Shown here: positions 17,607 through 28,143 of the stretch, in pieces
Layout of the letters: every line of letters begins with the position of its first letter
Numbering within the stretch: position 1 is the first letter of the stretch
Assembly (NCBI RefSeq): GCF_000590885.1
Contig: NZ_JFHN01000053.1
Span: 124,001 to 188,000 of the forward strand
DNA length: 64,000 nucleotides
DNA from: Erwinia mallotivora
Lineage (GTDB): Bacteria > Pseudomonadota > Gammaproteobacteria > Enterobacterales > Enterobacteriaceae
Direction: 5' to 3'
The notes under the pieces: generated by a model
Databases searched by the model: none
Told to the model about the DNA's origin: nothing
What the model saw: the letters and a program-made list of their open reading frames with translations, nothing else
Program-made: the position numbers and the translations under genes

Positions 17607-17678
17607 AAGGCCCCCTGATGCGCTGCGCTGGCAGAGTCTGATTTTCAACTTTTCCAGTACAGCCCATCAGGGGGCCTT
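17607..17678. terminator. Large inverted-repeat terminator after the emfourin gene
   Basis: A 14-bp stem (17607-17620 with 17665-17678, core GGCCCCCTGATG/CATCAGGGGGCC) closes a 44-nt loop. An A6 run on the left makes it T-rich when read from the minus strand, so it may serve both the emfourin gene and the convergent dehydrogenase gene. Confidence 0.6.
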
Positions 17679-17784
17679 TCATCACTTCCTGAAAATATTC
17701 TTTCCTTTCAGAGCTGACTGAGTTTCCCTCTTGGGTTACGGCCAGTCAGCAATCTGTTTTCAGAGGCATCAGCCTGTTGTTTAC

Positions 17785-17815
17785 GCATAGCCACCTTCTG
17801 CGAAGATGGCTATGC
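17785..17815 (-). terminator. Hairpin after the PQQ dehydrogenase gene
   Basis: GCATAGCCA (17785-17793) pairs with TGGCTATGC (17807-17815), 17 bp after the stop of the minus-strand dehydrogenase gene. No T tract. Confidence 0.45.
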
Positions 17816-17831
17816 CATTACCACGTCGTGC

Positions 17832-20264
17832 TTATTTATCCAGCGCAAAGGCGATAACGTAGTCACCCCTGTCCGGTGACTGACGGGCACCGCCTGCGGA
17901 GATCAGAATATACTGCTTACCGTTTTGCGGTGAAACATAGCTGATTGGGCCACCCTGGCTGCCCACTGGCAGACGCGCTTTCCATACCTCTTTGCCCGTG
18001 GCGCTGTCGAAAGCACGCAGATAATAGTCCTGGGTTCCGGCAATGAAGACCAGTCCACCCTGCGTCGCCAGCGATCCGCCCAGAGAAGGCATCCCGATCG
18101 GCATTTTGGCATGCATTTTAATACCAAAAGGTCCGGTATCCTGCACCGTGCCCAAAGGCACCTGCCAGACAATTTTCTGCGTTTTCAAATCAATCGCAGA
18201 CAGGGTGCCAAACGGTGGCTTCTGGCAGGGAATGCCCAGTGGCGACATAAAGCGGTTTTTGTTCACCGCATATGGCGTACCCTTCATCGGAACCACACCC
18301 ATACCGGTATTAACCGCTTCGCCTCCATTGCTGACCGCGCCGTTTTTCGCCGGTGCCGCAGGCACCATCTGCTGCCACAGCCCAAGACGCATATCATTAA
18401 CGAACAGGTAGTTGTGCTCTGGATCCGTCGACATGCTGCCCCAGTTCATGCCGCCCAGAGAGCCGGGATAGCTGAGTGATTTATCGGTGCCCGGAGCAGT
18501 GTACAGGCCGTTGTAGCGCATTGACTTGAAGCTGATGCGACAGGCCAGCTGATCAAACGGCGTGGCCCCCCACATATCCGACTCTTTCAGCGTCTCATTA
18601 CCAATCTGCGGCATGCCAACCGAACGCGGCTGAGTTTTGGAATATTGCTCATTGGGAATATTAGCCAGCGGAACCGGCTGCTCTTCCACTTTGGTCAGCG
18701 GCTGCCCGGTCTGACGATCCAGCACATAGATCTGACCGGATTTTGTGCCAATCACCACCGCCGGTTTGCTGCTGCCATCTTTCAGCGGGAAATTAACCAG
18801 GCTTGGCTGCATCGGCAGGTCAAAATCCCACAGATCGTTATGCACGGTCTGCCAGACCCATTTTTCTTTGCCGGTAGTGGCATCAACGGCCAACACTGAC
18901 GCGCCATATTTATGATCAAGACGGGTACGATTGACGCCCCAGAGATCAACCGATGAGCTCCCCATAGGGATAAACACGGTATTCATATTGGCATCATAAG
19001 ACATCGGTGCCCATGAGTTAGGCGTGCTGCGCGTGTAATGCTCACCCGGCATCAGTTGCGCATTAGGATCGTCTTTACCCGGATCAAACGCCCAGCGCAT
19101 TTTGCCGGTGATGACATCAAAGCCACGCATCACGCCGCCAGGCATATCTGTGCTGACGTTGTCCGCTACCCGGCCTCCCACCACCACGGTGCTGCCCGCA
19201 AGCGTGGGTGCTGAAGTCAGCACATAGCTCGGATCTTTAGCATCACCCATGCCTTCGCGCAGATTGACGGTGCCGTTGTTACCGAAATCGGCACACAGCT
19301 TGCCGCTGTCGGCATCAATAGCCATCAGGCGTGCGTCAATGGTGTTCATCAGAATACGACGCTGGCAGGCCGCATCAGCAGCGAGGCTGATCGGGGCCGG
19401 AGGAACGGAACCCGGCGCACCAGGTTGGGTCAGCGGCTTAGTGGCATCAAAATATGCCAGCCCACGGCAACGCATCCAGACCGATGACTTGGCATTGATC
19501 TCTGCTTTCCAGATCTGTTTACCCGTATCAGCAGCGACGGCAATAACATTGTTATGCGGAGTACAGAGGAAAACGGTGTTGCCCACCTGCAACGGCGTTT
19601 GCTGATCTTCCGCGCCATTACCATCGGGGCTGAGAGGGATATCACCCGTGTGATAGGTCCAGGCGACTTTCAGGTCTTTAACATTGTCGCGGGTAATCTG
19701 GTCCAGCGCGACAAAACGGCTGCCGCCAGGCATGTTGCCGTAATTATCCCAGTTTTTTTGCTGCTGATCTTTTGCCACCGGCACCAGAGGCAATGTCTGA
19801 CCATCCTGCACCGTCGGATGGGGCTGAAACATCTGTACAAGGGTGGCCACCATACCAACCAGTACCACCGCAGCCACAGCATAAGCGGGCACGGCAGCAG
19901 AGGTTTTACCTTCATGTCTGCGCAGGGCGGGCAGTGTGATCATCGCCAGCAGCAGGAATCCGGCCAGCGTCATCAGGCGGGAAACCAGCGGCCAGAAATC
20001 AAAGCCGGCATCCTGCACCGCCCAGATAGCCGAGCCAATAAATACCAGTAAGAAGATGGAAACGGCAGATGATTTACGGCGGAAAAACTGTATAGCGGAA
20101 ATAACCGTAAAGATGCCTGCAATAACAAAATACGCGCTGCCGCCCAGTGAAATCAGTTTGCCGCCACCGATTACAAAGAACAGGCCGGTTGCCAGAAATA
20201 ACAGGCCCAGCACAACGCACCATAAGCCCAGCCATTTCGACGACCGTGCATTCATTTGGGACAT
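17832..20264 (-). CDS. gcd: Membrane PQQ-dependent dehydrogenase, glucose/quinate/shikimate family
   Basis: This 810-residue protein (E. coli Gcd 796) has five N-terminal membrane segments within ~150 residues. An eight-bladed PQQ propeller follows, with repeated tryptophan-docking motifs such as DVITGKMRWAFDPG and WQTVHNDLWDFDLP. The family oxidises sugars or cyclic polyols in the periplasm and passes electrons to ubiquinone. In E. coli Gcd the sequence CRGVSYHE carries His262 at the substrate site; here it is CRGLAYFD with Phe272. The substrate may therefore not be glucose, and quinate or shikimate is possible. The symbol gcd is a family label only. GGAG lies 10 nt before the ATG. No pqq synthesis genes lie in this window. 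Confidence 0.8.
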   Translation of the reverse strand: MSQMNARSSKWLGLWCVVLGLLFLATGLFFVIGGGKLISLGGSAYFVIAGIFTVISAIQFFRRKSSAVSIFLLVFIGSAIWAVQDAGFDFWPLVSRLMTLAGFLLLAMITLPALRRHEGKTSAAVPAYAVAAVVLVGMVATLVQMFQPHPTVQDGQTLPLVPVAKDQQQKNWDNYGNMPGGSRFVALDQITRDNVKDLKVAWTYHTGDIPLSPDGNGAEDQQTPLQVGNTVFLCTPHNNVIAVAADTGKQIWKAEINAKSSVWMRCRGLAYFDATKPLTQPGAPGSVPPAPISLAADAACQRRILMNTIDARLMAIDADSGKLCADFGNNGTVNLREGMGDAKDPSYVLTSAPTLAGSTVVVGGRVADNVSTDMPGGVMRGFDVITGKMRWAFDPGKDDPNAQLMPGEHYTRSTPNSWAPMSYDANMNTVFIPMGSSSVDLWGVNRTRLDHKYGASVLAVDATTGKEKWVWQTVHNDLWDFDLPMQPSLVNFPLKDGSSKPAVVIGTKSGQIYVLDRQTGQPLTKVEEQPVPLANIPNEQYSKTQPRSVGMPQIGNETLKESDMWGATPFDQLACRISFKSMRYNGLYTAPGTDKSLSYPGSLGGMNWGSMSTDPEHNYLFVNDMRLGLWQQMVPAAPAKNGAVSNGGEAVNTGMGVVPMKGTPYAVNKNRFMSPLGIPCQKPPFGTLSAIDLKTQKIVWQVPLGTVQDTGPFGIKMHAKMPIGMPSLGGSLATQGGLVFIAGTQDYYLRAFDSATGKEVWKARLPVGSQGGPISYVSPQNGKQYILISAGGARQSPDRGDYVIAFALDK

Positions 20265-20644
20265 GGCAAAAATACTCCTTAAGAAGAATAAGGCTCAATT
20301 GATTGTTTAAATAACGGCAAAAATTGTACCATGCGGTTCATAATCCAATAAACATAAAATTAACAAACCGTAAACTTCTCGCCATTTTTAGCTAAATCAG
20401 GCAAGAGGTATTGCACCGTCAATAAACAGTTCAGTCAGATAAATATCCATTTTTACTGAAGATTAGATGCCCTTTTTAGCAGACATCTGATCTTACGCCA
20501 TTAAATTATAGATAGTTTCTTAAAGGGCGAAGATACTGGATGGCAGAATAATAAAAATGAAATTAATCAGTCGATAATTATCGTCGGAGAGGGGAAATCA
20601 GACGAATGGCTTAACCACTCATCGTCATCCGTCGTCAGTGAAAA
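20265..20644. other. Intergenic region between the PQQ dehydrogenase gene and yfgJ
   Basis: These 380 bp hold the dehydrogenase promoter region. The best minus-strand candidate is TTATTG (20346-20351) and TACAAT (20323-20328) with 17 bp between them; the -35 is poor. No gene or RNA is recognised. Confidence 0.35.
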
Positions 20645-20857
20645 TTATTGTTGCGCGATATAGCGCACCCGTTTTTTTGATATCAGGCCGTGTCCATGCG
20701 TACAAAAGAAATCTACGGCACCACAGGCTTTTAAAACCTGCAATGGCCGGGCGCATTCAGGACAGATGGGTTGTAATTCAATACTGTGCTGACAGCACAG
20801 ACATCGCCCCTCTTGCAGATTAAGGGGCTGCTGACAAAACGGACATATCATACTCAT
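20645..20857 (-). CDS. yfgJ: Zinc-ribbon protein YfgJ
   Basis: This 70-residue protein is colinear with E. coli YfgJ (71). It carries three cysteine pairs of zinc-ribbon type, CPFC, CLCC and CPEC, then the conserved block LQVLKACGAVDFFC and HGHGLISKKRV. AGGAG precedes the ATG. The function is unknown; in E. coli it also lies between xseA and der. The intact zinc motifs suggest a structural metal. Confidence 0.92.
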   Translation of the reverse strand: MSMICPFCQQPLNLQEGRCLCCQHSIELQPICPECARPLQVLKACGAVDFFCTHGHGLISKKRVRYIAQQ

Positions 20858-20995
20858 GATGAACTCCTGTCGTCGTTAAGACAGAGTACCCGCGAAACAG
20901 CGGGCTTTAATTTAAAAAAAACCACTGCCATTAGCAGGCGAAAAAACGTCAGCCATCAATTAATCCATTCGCAGCGAAGCTATCTGACTGGCAAC

Positions 20996-21017
20996 AAAAA
21001 GGGGCCAGAAAGGCCCC
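20996..21017 (-). terminator. Terminator of der
   Basis: On the minus strand, GGGGCC (21012-21017 read in reverse) pairs with GGCCCC across a 5-nt loop and is followed by T5 (20996-21000). It begins 7 bp after the der stop. Confidence 0.85.
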
Positions 21018-21023
21018 AATATA

Positions 21024-22511
21024 TCAACGTTTGTTTTTTTTCAAATGGCTCATCAGACGCTTGCGTTTACGTTGCTGATTCGGTGTCAGCAGGTTACGTT
21101 TACCTGCAAACGGGTTGTCACCCTCTTTAAACTGGATACGTATCGGCGTACCCATCACATCAAGCGAACGACGGAAATAATTCATCAGATAACGTTTGTA
21201 TGAGTCAGGCAGATCTTTAACCTGATTACCGTGGATTACCACGATCGGCGGGTTGTAACCCCCTGCATGGGCATATTTCAGCTTAACCCGACGTCCACGA
21301 ACCAGCGGTGGCTGATGATCATCTGCCGCCATATTCATGATGCGAGTCAGCATTGAGGTGTTCACCCGGCGGGTTGAGCAGTCGTAAGCTTCAGTAATGG
21401 ATTCAAACAGATTACCAACGCCGCTGCCGTGCAACGCAGAAATAAAGTGCACGCGCGCAAAATCGATAAAGCCCAGACGATAATCCAGCGCCTCTTTGAC
21501 TTCATCACGTACTTCCTGTGACAGCCCATCCCACTTGTTGACCACGATCACCAGAGAGCGTCCGCTGTTCAGGATAAAGCCCAGCAGCGAAAGATCCTGA
21601 TCGGAAATACCCTCACGGGCGTCAATCACCAACATGACCACGTTAGCGTCTTCAATCGCCTGTAGGGTCTTTATCACCGAAAATTTCTCAACGGTGTCGG
21701 TAATTTTGCCACGCTTACGTACCCCGGCAGTATCAATCAGGATATATTCGCGGCCATCTCGTTCCATCGGGATATAAATACTGTCACGGGTGGTTCCCGG
21801 CATGTCGTAAACCACCACCCGATCCTCCCCCAGAATCCGGTTGGTCAGCGTGGATTTCCCCACGTTAGGACGCCCGACAATCGCCAGCTTGATCGGCAGA
21901 TCCAGCGGATTGAAGTCATCTTCTGGCTCGGCTGGTTCCTCGCCGCTCTCTTTTGCCGCCAGCGCAGCCCAGTAAGCTTCGTTTTCGTCTTCTTCAGTCA
22001 CTTCCCGCGGATCGATTTCGTCCATCCAGGGCAGCAAAACCATCTCCAGCAGGCTGGTCACACCCCGCCCGTGCGATGCGGCGATAGGATGGATGTCACC
22101 CAGTCCCAGCGACCAGAAATCCACAACTGCCGAATCCGGATCCAGCCCGTCAGTTTTGTTAGCAACCAGAAAGGTGGGTTTCTCACGGGTACGCAGATGT
22201 CTGGCTATCCCCTTGTCCGCGTCCATCAAACCGGCACGCGCATCGACCATAAACAGCACTACGTCAGCTTCCTCAATCGCTAACAGTGACTGCTCGGCCA
22301 TACGCACTTCGACCCCCTCTTCCGTACCGTCGATGCCGCCGGTATCAATGCAGATAAATTCCCGGCCTTCAACCTCAGCCCGACCGTATTTACGATCGCG
22401 GGTGAGTCCGGGAAAGTCTGCCACCAGCGCGTCTCGCGTGCGTGTTAAACGGTTAAACAGGGTGGATTTTCCCACATTGGGACGCCCGACCAGCGCGACC
22501 ACAGGTACCAT
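21024..22511 (-). CDS. der: Ribosome-biogenesis GTPase Der (EngA)
   Basis: This 495-residue protein starts at [16 protein letters not shown], matching E. coli Der (490); the in-frame ATG 12 bp upstream is less likely. There are two tandem GTPase domains, each with G1 GRPNVGKS (residues 9-16 and about 208). The G3 motifs are DTGG and DTAG; the G4 motifs are NKTD and NKWD. A C-terminal KH-like domain follows ([22 protein letters not shown]). The acidic linker between the domains is typical. It is essential for 50S subunit maturation. It lies downstream of bamB, separated by a hairpin terminator. Confidence 0.98.
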   Translation of the reverse strand: MVPVVALVGRPNVGKSTLFNRLTRTRDALVADFPGLTRDRKYGRAEVEGREFICIDTGGIDGTEEGVEVRMAEQSLLAIEEADVVLFMVDARAGLMDADKGIARHLRTREKPTFLVANKTDGLDPDSAVVDFWSLGLGDIHPIAASHGRGVTSLLEMVLLPWMDEIDPREVTEEDENEAYWAALAAKESGEEPAEPEDDFNPLDLPIKLAIVGRPNVGKSTLTNRILGEDRVVVYDMPGTTRDSIYIPMERDGREYILIDTAGVRKRGKITDTVEKFSVIKTLQAIEDANVVMLVIDAREGISDQDLSLLGFILNSGRSLVIVVNKWDGLSQEVRDEVKEALDYRLGFIDFARVHFISALHGSGVGNLFESITEAYDCSTRRVNTSMLTRIMNMAADDHQPPLVRGRRVKLKYAHAGGYNPPIVVIHGNQVKDLPDSYKRYLMNYFRRSLDVMGTPIRIQFKEGDNPFAGKRNLLTPNQQRKRKRLMSHLKKNKR

Positions 22512-22705
22512 ATGAAGCCTCATAGCAAAAAATAAACGCCTGACAAAAAGACGGTACTGCCGAAATCATGAACAGAACGGTGAAGTTATCTGTCCGGGCA
22601 ATTAAGTAAGTCGCGACAGAGGCAGACAACGGCCATCAGTGACGATTGCGATAATTTTGGCTGTACCACCCGCAGGCTGACGGCGTAAAGAATACCACGC
22701 CCCGG

Positions 22706-22741
22706 AAAAAACGAAACGGCCCCTGAATTATCAGGAGCCGT
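22706..22741 (-). terminator. Terminator of bamB
   Basis: The stem ACGGC-CCTGA/TCAGG-GCCGT (22716-22741) with a 4-nt loop is followed on the minus strand by CGTTTTTTCC (T6 at 22706-22711). It lies between bamB and der. Confidence 0.75.
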
Positions 22742-22764
22742 GGCAGACCTCATGCTTGATGCAG

Positions 22765-23946
22765 TTAGCGAGTGAAGGCGTAAACTTCGCCACCCTTCGC
22801 CTGAATCAGCAGTTTGTCGCTGGCAACAACGGGTTCCGTCTGAAAACCAGAGCTGTCGACTTTCTGCTGAGCAACAAAGCGTCCATCGGTGGTGTTAAGC
22901 CAGTGCAGGTAACCTTCGCTGTCACCCACCACAATATAACCATTGTAGAGCACCGGCGAGGTCAGATTACGGTGCAGCAGATCGCTCTGACGCCAGACGG
23001 TGACCCCACCTTCAGTGCTGAGTGCGACGACACGGTCATCCTGATCGACCAGATAAATACGTCCCGCATCGACGATCATATCGTGAACCGAACCAATTTC
23101 ACGTTTCCAGATTATCTGACCAGAACGCAAATCCAGAGCCGCGAGATTGCCATTGTAAGCCAGCGCATAAACCACCCCGTTAACGATAATTGGTGTGGTG
23201 TCCACATCCGCCAGGCGGTCAATTTCGGTTGCACCGGTTGGCTGAGAGATACGCTGCTGCCAGATTATCTGGCCCTGATTCATCATCACCGCACTGACGC
23301 GACCATTATCACCGCCTACGATAGCCGCACCAAAAGCCGTGGCCGGAGCCGACTCTCCACGCAGTGAGAGCGAAGGCACATCAAGATTCACACTCCACTT
23401 CACCACGCCGCTGGCTTGATCAAGCCCCTGCAACATGCCATTGCTGGTGTGTACCAGTACCAGGCCATCGCTGACAACCGGCCGGGAGAGGACTTCACCC
23501 GCGGCTTTGGTCTGCCAGGCAATCGATCCATCTTTAGTATTCAGCGCATAGACCTGACCACGTTCACTGCCAAGGTAGAGATGCTCTGCATCAACGGTCA
23601 CGCCGCCTGACAGTAAGGCAGACAGATTTTTGGAGAAAAATCCGGTCTTCTCAGACAGGTTAACCTTCCACTGCTCTTTACCATCAGAGGCATTCAGCGC
23701 TTTGACTATACCAAAGCGGTCAGCAGCATAGACGCTGCTCTCAGACCACGCAGGATGGAGGTTAGAGTAGTAATCACCTACACCATCACCGACGGAGGCA
23801 CTCCAGATTTTTTGCGGAGTGAACTGATTTTCAACTTTTGGCAGTGGAGACATTTTAACGACGTCTTCTTCACCGCTGAACCATGAACATCCGCTGAGTA
23901 GGGTAACTGAAATCAGTCCCGGCAGAAGTATCTTACGCAATTCCAT
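22765..23946 (-). CDS. bamB: Outer-membrane assembly lipoprotein BamB
   Basis: This 393-residue protein (E. coli 392) has a lipoprotein signal peptide ending LLSGC. An eight-bladed beta-propeller follows with recurrent A-L-D/N-x-x-[DST]-G-x-x-x-W blade motifs such as ALNTKDGSIAW and ALDLRSGQIIW. It is a periplasm-facing component of the BAM complex that binds BamA and helps insert outer-membrane beta-barrels. It sits between yfgM and der, as in E. coli. Confidence 0.97.
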   Translation of the reverse strand: MELRKILLPGLISVTLLSGCSWFSGEEDVVKMSPLPKVENQFTPQKIWSASVGDGVGDYYSNLHPAWSESSVYAADRFGIVKALNASDGKEQWKVNLSEKTGFFSKNLSALLSGGVTVDAEHLYLGSERGQVYALNTKDGSIAWQTKAAGEVLSRPVVSDGLVLVHTSNGMLQGLDQASGVVKWSVNLDVPSLSLRGESAPATAFGAAIVGGDNGRVSAVMMNQGQIIWQQRISQPTGATEIDRLADVDTTPIIVNGVVYALAYNGNLAALDLRSGQIIWKREIGSVHDMIVDAGRIYLVDQDDRVVALSTEGGVTVWRQSDLLHRNLTSPVLYNGYIVVGDSEGYLHWLNTTDGRFVAQQKVDSSGFQTEPVVASDKLLIQAKGGEVYAFTR

Positions 23947-23991
23947 GAAATCCCTCTTGTGCCTGTAGCGGCTGTTTTACCCGTGGTGAAT

Positions 23992-24612
23992 TTAACCCGG
24001 AAGATTATTCATTTTCATTTGCAGCATCTCTTTTAATGCCGGAGACGCATCAGAAGCGATGCCTTTATTCCAGGCATCACGGGCACCGTTGTTGTCACCC
24101 TTGCTCAGCAGCGCTTCGCCGCGTACATCCGCCACGATAGCCGTCCAGCCATCCCCTTTCACCGCGTCAAGGGTTTTCAGCGCTTCCTCTGGCTGCTTCA
24201 ACTGCAACTGAATACGGGCCAGGCGCAAATTGAGCACGGCCTGAAGGTTAGCGTCTTTGGTATCTTTCAATCCGCTCTGCAACTGCGCGGCGGCCTTGTC
24301 CAACTGATTGTTGTCAACATAGCGTTTTGCCAGTTCCAGTGAGGCTATTGCCCCATAGGTATTCGGATTTTCACTGGCAAACTTTGTCGCCGCATCCAGT
24401 GTTTCTGGTTTGCTGTTATCGAGCCGGGTGGCTACCTGTTGCCATGCCGCCGATGCCTCGATATGACGGTTATCCTGATGGCTGCTCCAGTAACGCCAGC
24501 CTGCCAGCGCGGCAACACCAATTACCACGCCAATCACCAATGCTTTGCCATTCTGGGCAAAAAAGCCCTTCAGCGCATCGACCTGTTCGTTTTCGTTGCT
24601 ATACACTTCCAC
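23992..24612 (-). CDS. yfgM: YfgM, SecYEG/PpiD-associated ancillary protein
   Basis: This 206-residue protein matches E. coli length. The start codon is GTG. A short cytosolic N-terminus (EVYSNENEQVDALKGFF) precedes one membrane segment (residues ~22-42). A periplasmic TPR-like domain rich in Ala, Leu and Gln follows. In E. coli YfgM associates with PpiD at the Sec translocon and also affects RcsB stability. It lies 13 bp after hisS in the same direction, likely in one transcript through bamB. Confidence 0.95.
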   Translation of the reverse strand: MEVYSNENEQVDALKGFFAQNGKALVIGVVIGVAALAGWRYWSSHQDNRHIEASAAWQQVATRLDNSKPETLDAATKFASENPNTYGAIASLELAKRYVDNNQLDKAAAQLQSGLKDTKDANLQAVLNLRLARIQLQLKQPEEALKTLDAVKGDGWTAIVADVRGEALLSKGDNNGARDAWNKGIASDASPALKEMLQMKMNNLPG

Positions 24613-24625
24613 GCAAACCTTCTCC

Positions 24626-25915
24626 TTAAATAGCGGCTGTCTGCTGCAACAGCGTGGTCAGCCTGGCAGAGGCATCACCCTGACTGACTGTCTGCTGCTC
24701 ACCGTTACGTAAATCTTTAATCACCACTTCACCGTTAGCCACTTCCGCCTCGCCCAGTACCAGCGCAATGCGAGCGCCCCATTTATCAGCACGGGCAAAT
24801 TGCTTCTTGAAATTACCGCCACCAAAATTCGTCATTATCTTCATTGAGGGGGCGATATCGCGCAGCTGTTCGGCCAGTTGCATCGCAGCGGACTGCACAC
24901 CCTGACCTGAAGCGATAACATAGACATCGACAATGCGTGACGGTTCAAATTCCGGATTCACCGCCTGCACCAGCAGGACTAAACGTTCCATTCCCATGGC
25001 GAAACCAACGGCCGGTGTGGCGCGACCACCTAACTGCTCGACGAGACCATCATAGCGTCCACCACCACACACCGTGCCCTGCGAGCCCAGACTGCTGGTG
25101 ACCCACTCAAAGACTGTACGATTGTAATAGTCCAGACCGCGAACCAGCCGCTGATTGATGGTATAGGCAATACCTGCGGCGTCCAGTAACTGACACAGAC
25201 CGGCAAAGTGCTCACGAGAATCCGCATCCAGATGGTCAGCCAGCTGTGGCGCGTCGTTCAGTAACGCCTGCACCTGTGCATTTTTACTGTCCAGCACCCG
25301 TAGCGGATTGCTGTACATGCGGCGTTTACAGTCTTCATCCAGCACATCCTGATGCTGTTCCAGAAAAGCAACCAGCGCATCACGGTAGCTGGCCCGCGCC
25401 TCCAGCGAACCAATCGAATTAAGCTCCAGACTGACGTGCTCCGCAATGCCCAGAGCTTTCCACCAGCGGGCGGTCATCATAATCAGTTCGGCGTCGACGT
25501 CCGGTCCTTGCAGACCGAAAACCTCTGCGCCAATCTGGTGAAACTGACGATAGCGCCCCTTTTGAGGACGCTCATAACGGAACATCGGCCCGCTGTACCA
25601 CAAACGTTGTTCCTGATTGTACAGCAGACCGTGTTCGATACCGGCACGCACACAGCCTGCCGTCCCTTCCGGCCGTAGCGTCAGGCTTTCGCCATTACGG
25701 TCGTCGAAGGTATACATCTCTTTTTCAACCACGTCGGTCACTTCACCAATAGCGCGTTTGAATAACGGGGTCTGCTCTACAATCGGCAGGCGGATTTCGC
25801 TGTAACCATAGCTGGCCAGAACCTGCCTGAGAGTCTGCTCAATACGTTGCCAGACTGCGGTATCTGCCGGCAGGTAATCGTTCATGCCACGAATTGCCTG
25901 AATATTTTTTGCCAC
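24626..25915 (-). CDS. hisS: Histidyl-tRNA synthetase
   Basis: I take the start as the GTG at 25915 ([16 protein letters not shown], read as fMet), matching the E. coli N-terminus; a frame-open ATG 30 bp upstream is less likely. The protein has 429 residues against 424 in E. coli. Class II motifs are visible: motif 2 region [19 protein letters not shown], histidine-binding [15 protein letters not shown], and motif 3 GFAMGMERL. The C-terminal anticodon-binding domain is complete. It charges tRNA-His in the cytosol. It is part of the ispG-hisS-yfgM-bamB gene string. Confidence 0.97.
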   Translation of the reverse strand: MAKNIQAIRGMNDYLPADTAVWQRIEQTLRQVLASYGYSEIRLPIVEQTPLFKRAIGEVTDVVEKEMYTFDDRNGESLTLRPEGTAGCVRAGIEHGLLYNQEQRLWYSGPMFRYERPQKGRYRQFHQIGAEVFGLQGPDVDAELIMMTARWWKALGIAEHVSLELNSIGSLEARASYRDALVAFLEQHQDVLDEDCKRRMYSNPLRVLDSKNAQVQALLNDAPQLADHLDADSREHFAGLCQLLDAAGIAYTINQRLVRGLDYYNRTVFEWVTSSLGSQGTVCGGGRYDGLVEQLGGRATPAVGFAMGMERLVLLVQAVNPEFEPSRIVDVYVIASGQGVQSAAMQLAEQLRDIAPSMKIMTNFGGGNFKKQFARADKWGARIALVLGEAEVANGEVVIKDLRNGEQQTVSQGDASARLTTLLQQTAAI

Positions 25916-25969
25916 TGCCTTTTTCTCACCATGTAAATTGAGCATGGACCCGTTGGCCCATGCATCAGA

Positions 25970-27091
25970 TTATTTTTCAACCTGCTGAACATCAATGCGA
26001 CGGGATTCATCCATCATTGCCGCCTTGGCACGGATACGCGCCTCCAGTTGGTCAATCATGTCATGGTTGTCCAGGCGCTCGCGCAGGCGCACGCCATCTT
26101 CATAGAATCCGCTTTTCTTATTGCTACCGGTCACGCCCAGCGTGGAGACCAGCGCTTCGCCCGGCCCGTTAACCACGCAGCCGATAATGGAAACATCCAT
26201 CGGCGTGATAATATCTTCCAGCCGCTGCTCCAGCGCGTTTACCGTGCCGATAACGTCAAATTCCTGACGTGAGCAGGTAGGACAGGCAATAAAATTGATG
26301 CCGCGCGAACGGATACGCAGCGACTTGAGGATATCAAAGCCGACTTTCACCTCTTCCACCGGATCCGCAGCCAGTGAAATACGCAGCGTATCGCCAATCC
26401 CTTCTGACAACAGCAGCCCAAGGCCGATGGCGGATTTTACTGCGCCTGCTCGTGCCCCACCGGCTTCGGTAATCCCCAGGTGCAACGGCTGTTCAATCTG
26501 CTTTGCCAGCAGGCGATACGATTCTACCGCCAGAAAGACATCGGACGCTTTCACGCTGACTTTAAACTGATCAAAGTTGAGGCGATCAAGGTGATCCACA
26601 TGGCGCATCGCTGATTCCAGCAGGGCCTGTGGCGTTGGCTCACCGTATTTTTCCTGGAGGTCCTTTTCAAGCGATCCGGCGTTAACGCCGATGCGGATCG
26701 GAATATTGTTATGGCGGGCGCAGTCAACCACCTGGCGGATACGCTCTTCATTACCGATATTGCCGGGGTTAATACGCAGACAGTCCACCCCGTACTCAGC
26801 GACCTTCAGGGCAATACGGTAGTCAAAATGGATATCTGCGACCAGCGGCACACCGACCTGCTGTTTAATCAGACGGAATGCTTCGGCGGCATCCATGGTG
26901 GGAACGGAAACGCGAACAATGTCCACGCCAACGCGCTCAAGCGCCTTAATTTGATTAACTGTCGCCGCGACATCGGTGGTGCGCGTATTGGTCATCGACT
27001 GGACGGCGATGGGTGCACCATCGCCAACAGGCACCTTGCCGACGTAAATTCGCTTCGATTTGCGACGGATAATGGGTGCTTCGTTATGCAT
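25970..27091 (-). CDS. ispG: HMBDP synthase IspG (GcpE)
   Basis: This 373-residue protein (E. coli 372) has an N-terminal TIM barrel. The C-terminal reductase-like domain carries the [4Fe-4S] ligands Cys-Cys in [12 protein letters not shown] and Cys in [11 protein letters not shown], with the following glutamate. It reduces methylerythritol cyclodiphosphate to HMBPP in the MEP isoprenoid pathway. Because it needs an Fe-S cluster, it depends on the cell's Fe-S assembly route, which is relevant to the shortened isc operon at 37552-39323. The gene lies between rodZ and hisS. Confidence 0.98.
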   Translation of the reverse strand: MHNEAPIIRRKSKRIYVGKVPVGDGAPIAVQSMTNTRTTDVAATVNQIKALERVGVDIVRVSVPTMDAAEAFRLIKQQVGVPLVADIHFDYRIALKVAEYGVDCLRINPGNIGNEERIRQVVDCARHNNIPIRIGVNAGSLEKDLQEKYGEPTPQALLESAMRHVDHLDRLNFDQFKVSVKASDVFLAVESYRLLAKQIEQPLHLGITEAGGARAGAVKSAIGLGLLLSEGIGDTLRISLAADPVEEVKVGFDILKSLRIRSRGINFIACPTCSRQEFDVIGTVNALEQRLEDIITPMDVSIIGCVVNGPGEALVSTLGVTGSNKKSGFYEDGVRLRERLDNHDMIDQLEARIRAKAAMMDESRRIDVQQVEK

Positions 27092-27129
27092 ATTCTTTCT
27101 CCGGAATTACCCGCGACCGGTAAGATGCT

Positions 27130-28143
27130 TTAGTTTGCACCAACGGACAGGCGCGCAACCTGGTTGGAACGGATGAATCGGCTTAAATCGACTGGCTGTC
27201 CCTGATACTGGATCTGCACAGCGCCCGGCGCACCGATTTTGAGGCGATACGGCGCGGTCCCCGCGAGGCTGAGTTTACCACCGCTACGTTGCATTCCGCT
27301 GAACAGTTTCTTGCCTGTTGCATCGCTCACTTCCAGCCAGCAATCTTTAGTAAAATTCATGACCAGCGCATTGGCATCGGTAGCTGGCGCACTGACGCCG
27401 GCAGCACTGGTTGGCATCTGTGCAGCGGTATTACTGTCAACCGGGGCCTGAGACGGAGAGACCACCGCAGGCTGCGTGCCAGCGCCCGCAGAGGAGGTCG
27501 ATGGCGCATTTGACGTTGAAGAGGATGCCGCCTGATTAGTAGCGGGAACGGATGGCGCTGAAGCAGACTGATTTGCCGTCGGTACAGAAGGTGCAGCAGG
27601 TTGCGCAGTTGAGGTATTCGCTGCGGAAGTGCTGTCAGCACTGTTAGTGTCTGTCAGGGGAATTGACTGACTGTTATCCGCGTGGGTGCCAGCGTTCTGA
27701 TCGGACATCGAAACCAGATCGTCCTGCGCTGCTTTGTGGTTCTGCCACCACCATGCGCCGGTAAGGCCCACCACCACAAATAACACCAGCCAGGTGAAGA
27801 TCATCAGCCAGCCATCACGTTTTTTGCGCCGTTTGCCCAGCGCAAAGCCCTGCATTGGCTGAACCTTTGCAGCGCGTACAGGAACCTGTTTAGCCATCAT
27901 TGGCAACAGTTCCTCTTCCGGCACATGCACCAGACGCGCATACGAGCGGATGTAGCCGCGCAGAAACGTTGAAGCCAGATCGGCCGGGGACTTATCCTCT
28001 TCAATGTCTCTGACGGTGGAAAGTTTCAGGCACAGGCGTTCTGCAACGTTCTGCTGAGTCAGGCCCATGTTTTCACGGGCTTCGCGCAGGCGATCGCCCG
28101 TTGAGTTTGGTGCTGATTTGTCTTGAATGGCTTCAGTATTCAT
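27130..28143 (-). CDS. rodZ: Cytoskeletal protein RodZ
   Basis: This 337-residue protein matches E. coli RodZ. An N-terminal Cro-type HTH ([24 protein letters not shown]) binds MreB. A basic juxtamembrane stretch (GKRRKKRDG) precedes one membrane helix at about 113-133. A long Ser/Thr/Ala/Pro-rich periplasmic linker (about 140-255) and a C-terminal beta domain ([17 protein letters not shown]) follow. It links MreB to the cell-wall elongation machinery and maintains rod shape. Its first codons overlap the end of pilW by 11 bp, so the two are translationally linked. Confidence 0.97.
   Translation of the reverse strand: MNTEAIQDKSAPNSTGDRLREARENMGLTQQNVAERLCLKLSTVRDIEEDKSPADLASTFLRGYIRSYARLVHVPEEELLPMMAKQVPVRAAKVQPMQGFALGKRRKKRDGWLMIFTWLVLFVVVGLTGAWWWQNHKAAQDDLVSMSDQNAGTHADNSQSIPLTDTNSADSTSAANTSTAQPAAPSVPTANQSASAPSVPATNQAASSSTSNAPSTSSAGAGTQPAVVSPSQAPVDSNTAAQMPTSAAGVSAPATDANALVMNFTKDCWLEVSDATGKKLFSGMQRSGGKLSLAGTAPYRLKIGAPGAVQIQYQGQPVDLSRFIRSNQVARLSVGAN

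Noticed and set aside
22756..23367. 203-codon plus-strand frame inside bamB
   Set aside because: Antisense shadow; bamB is intact and conserved over the same bases.
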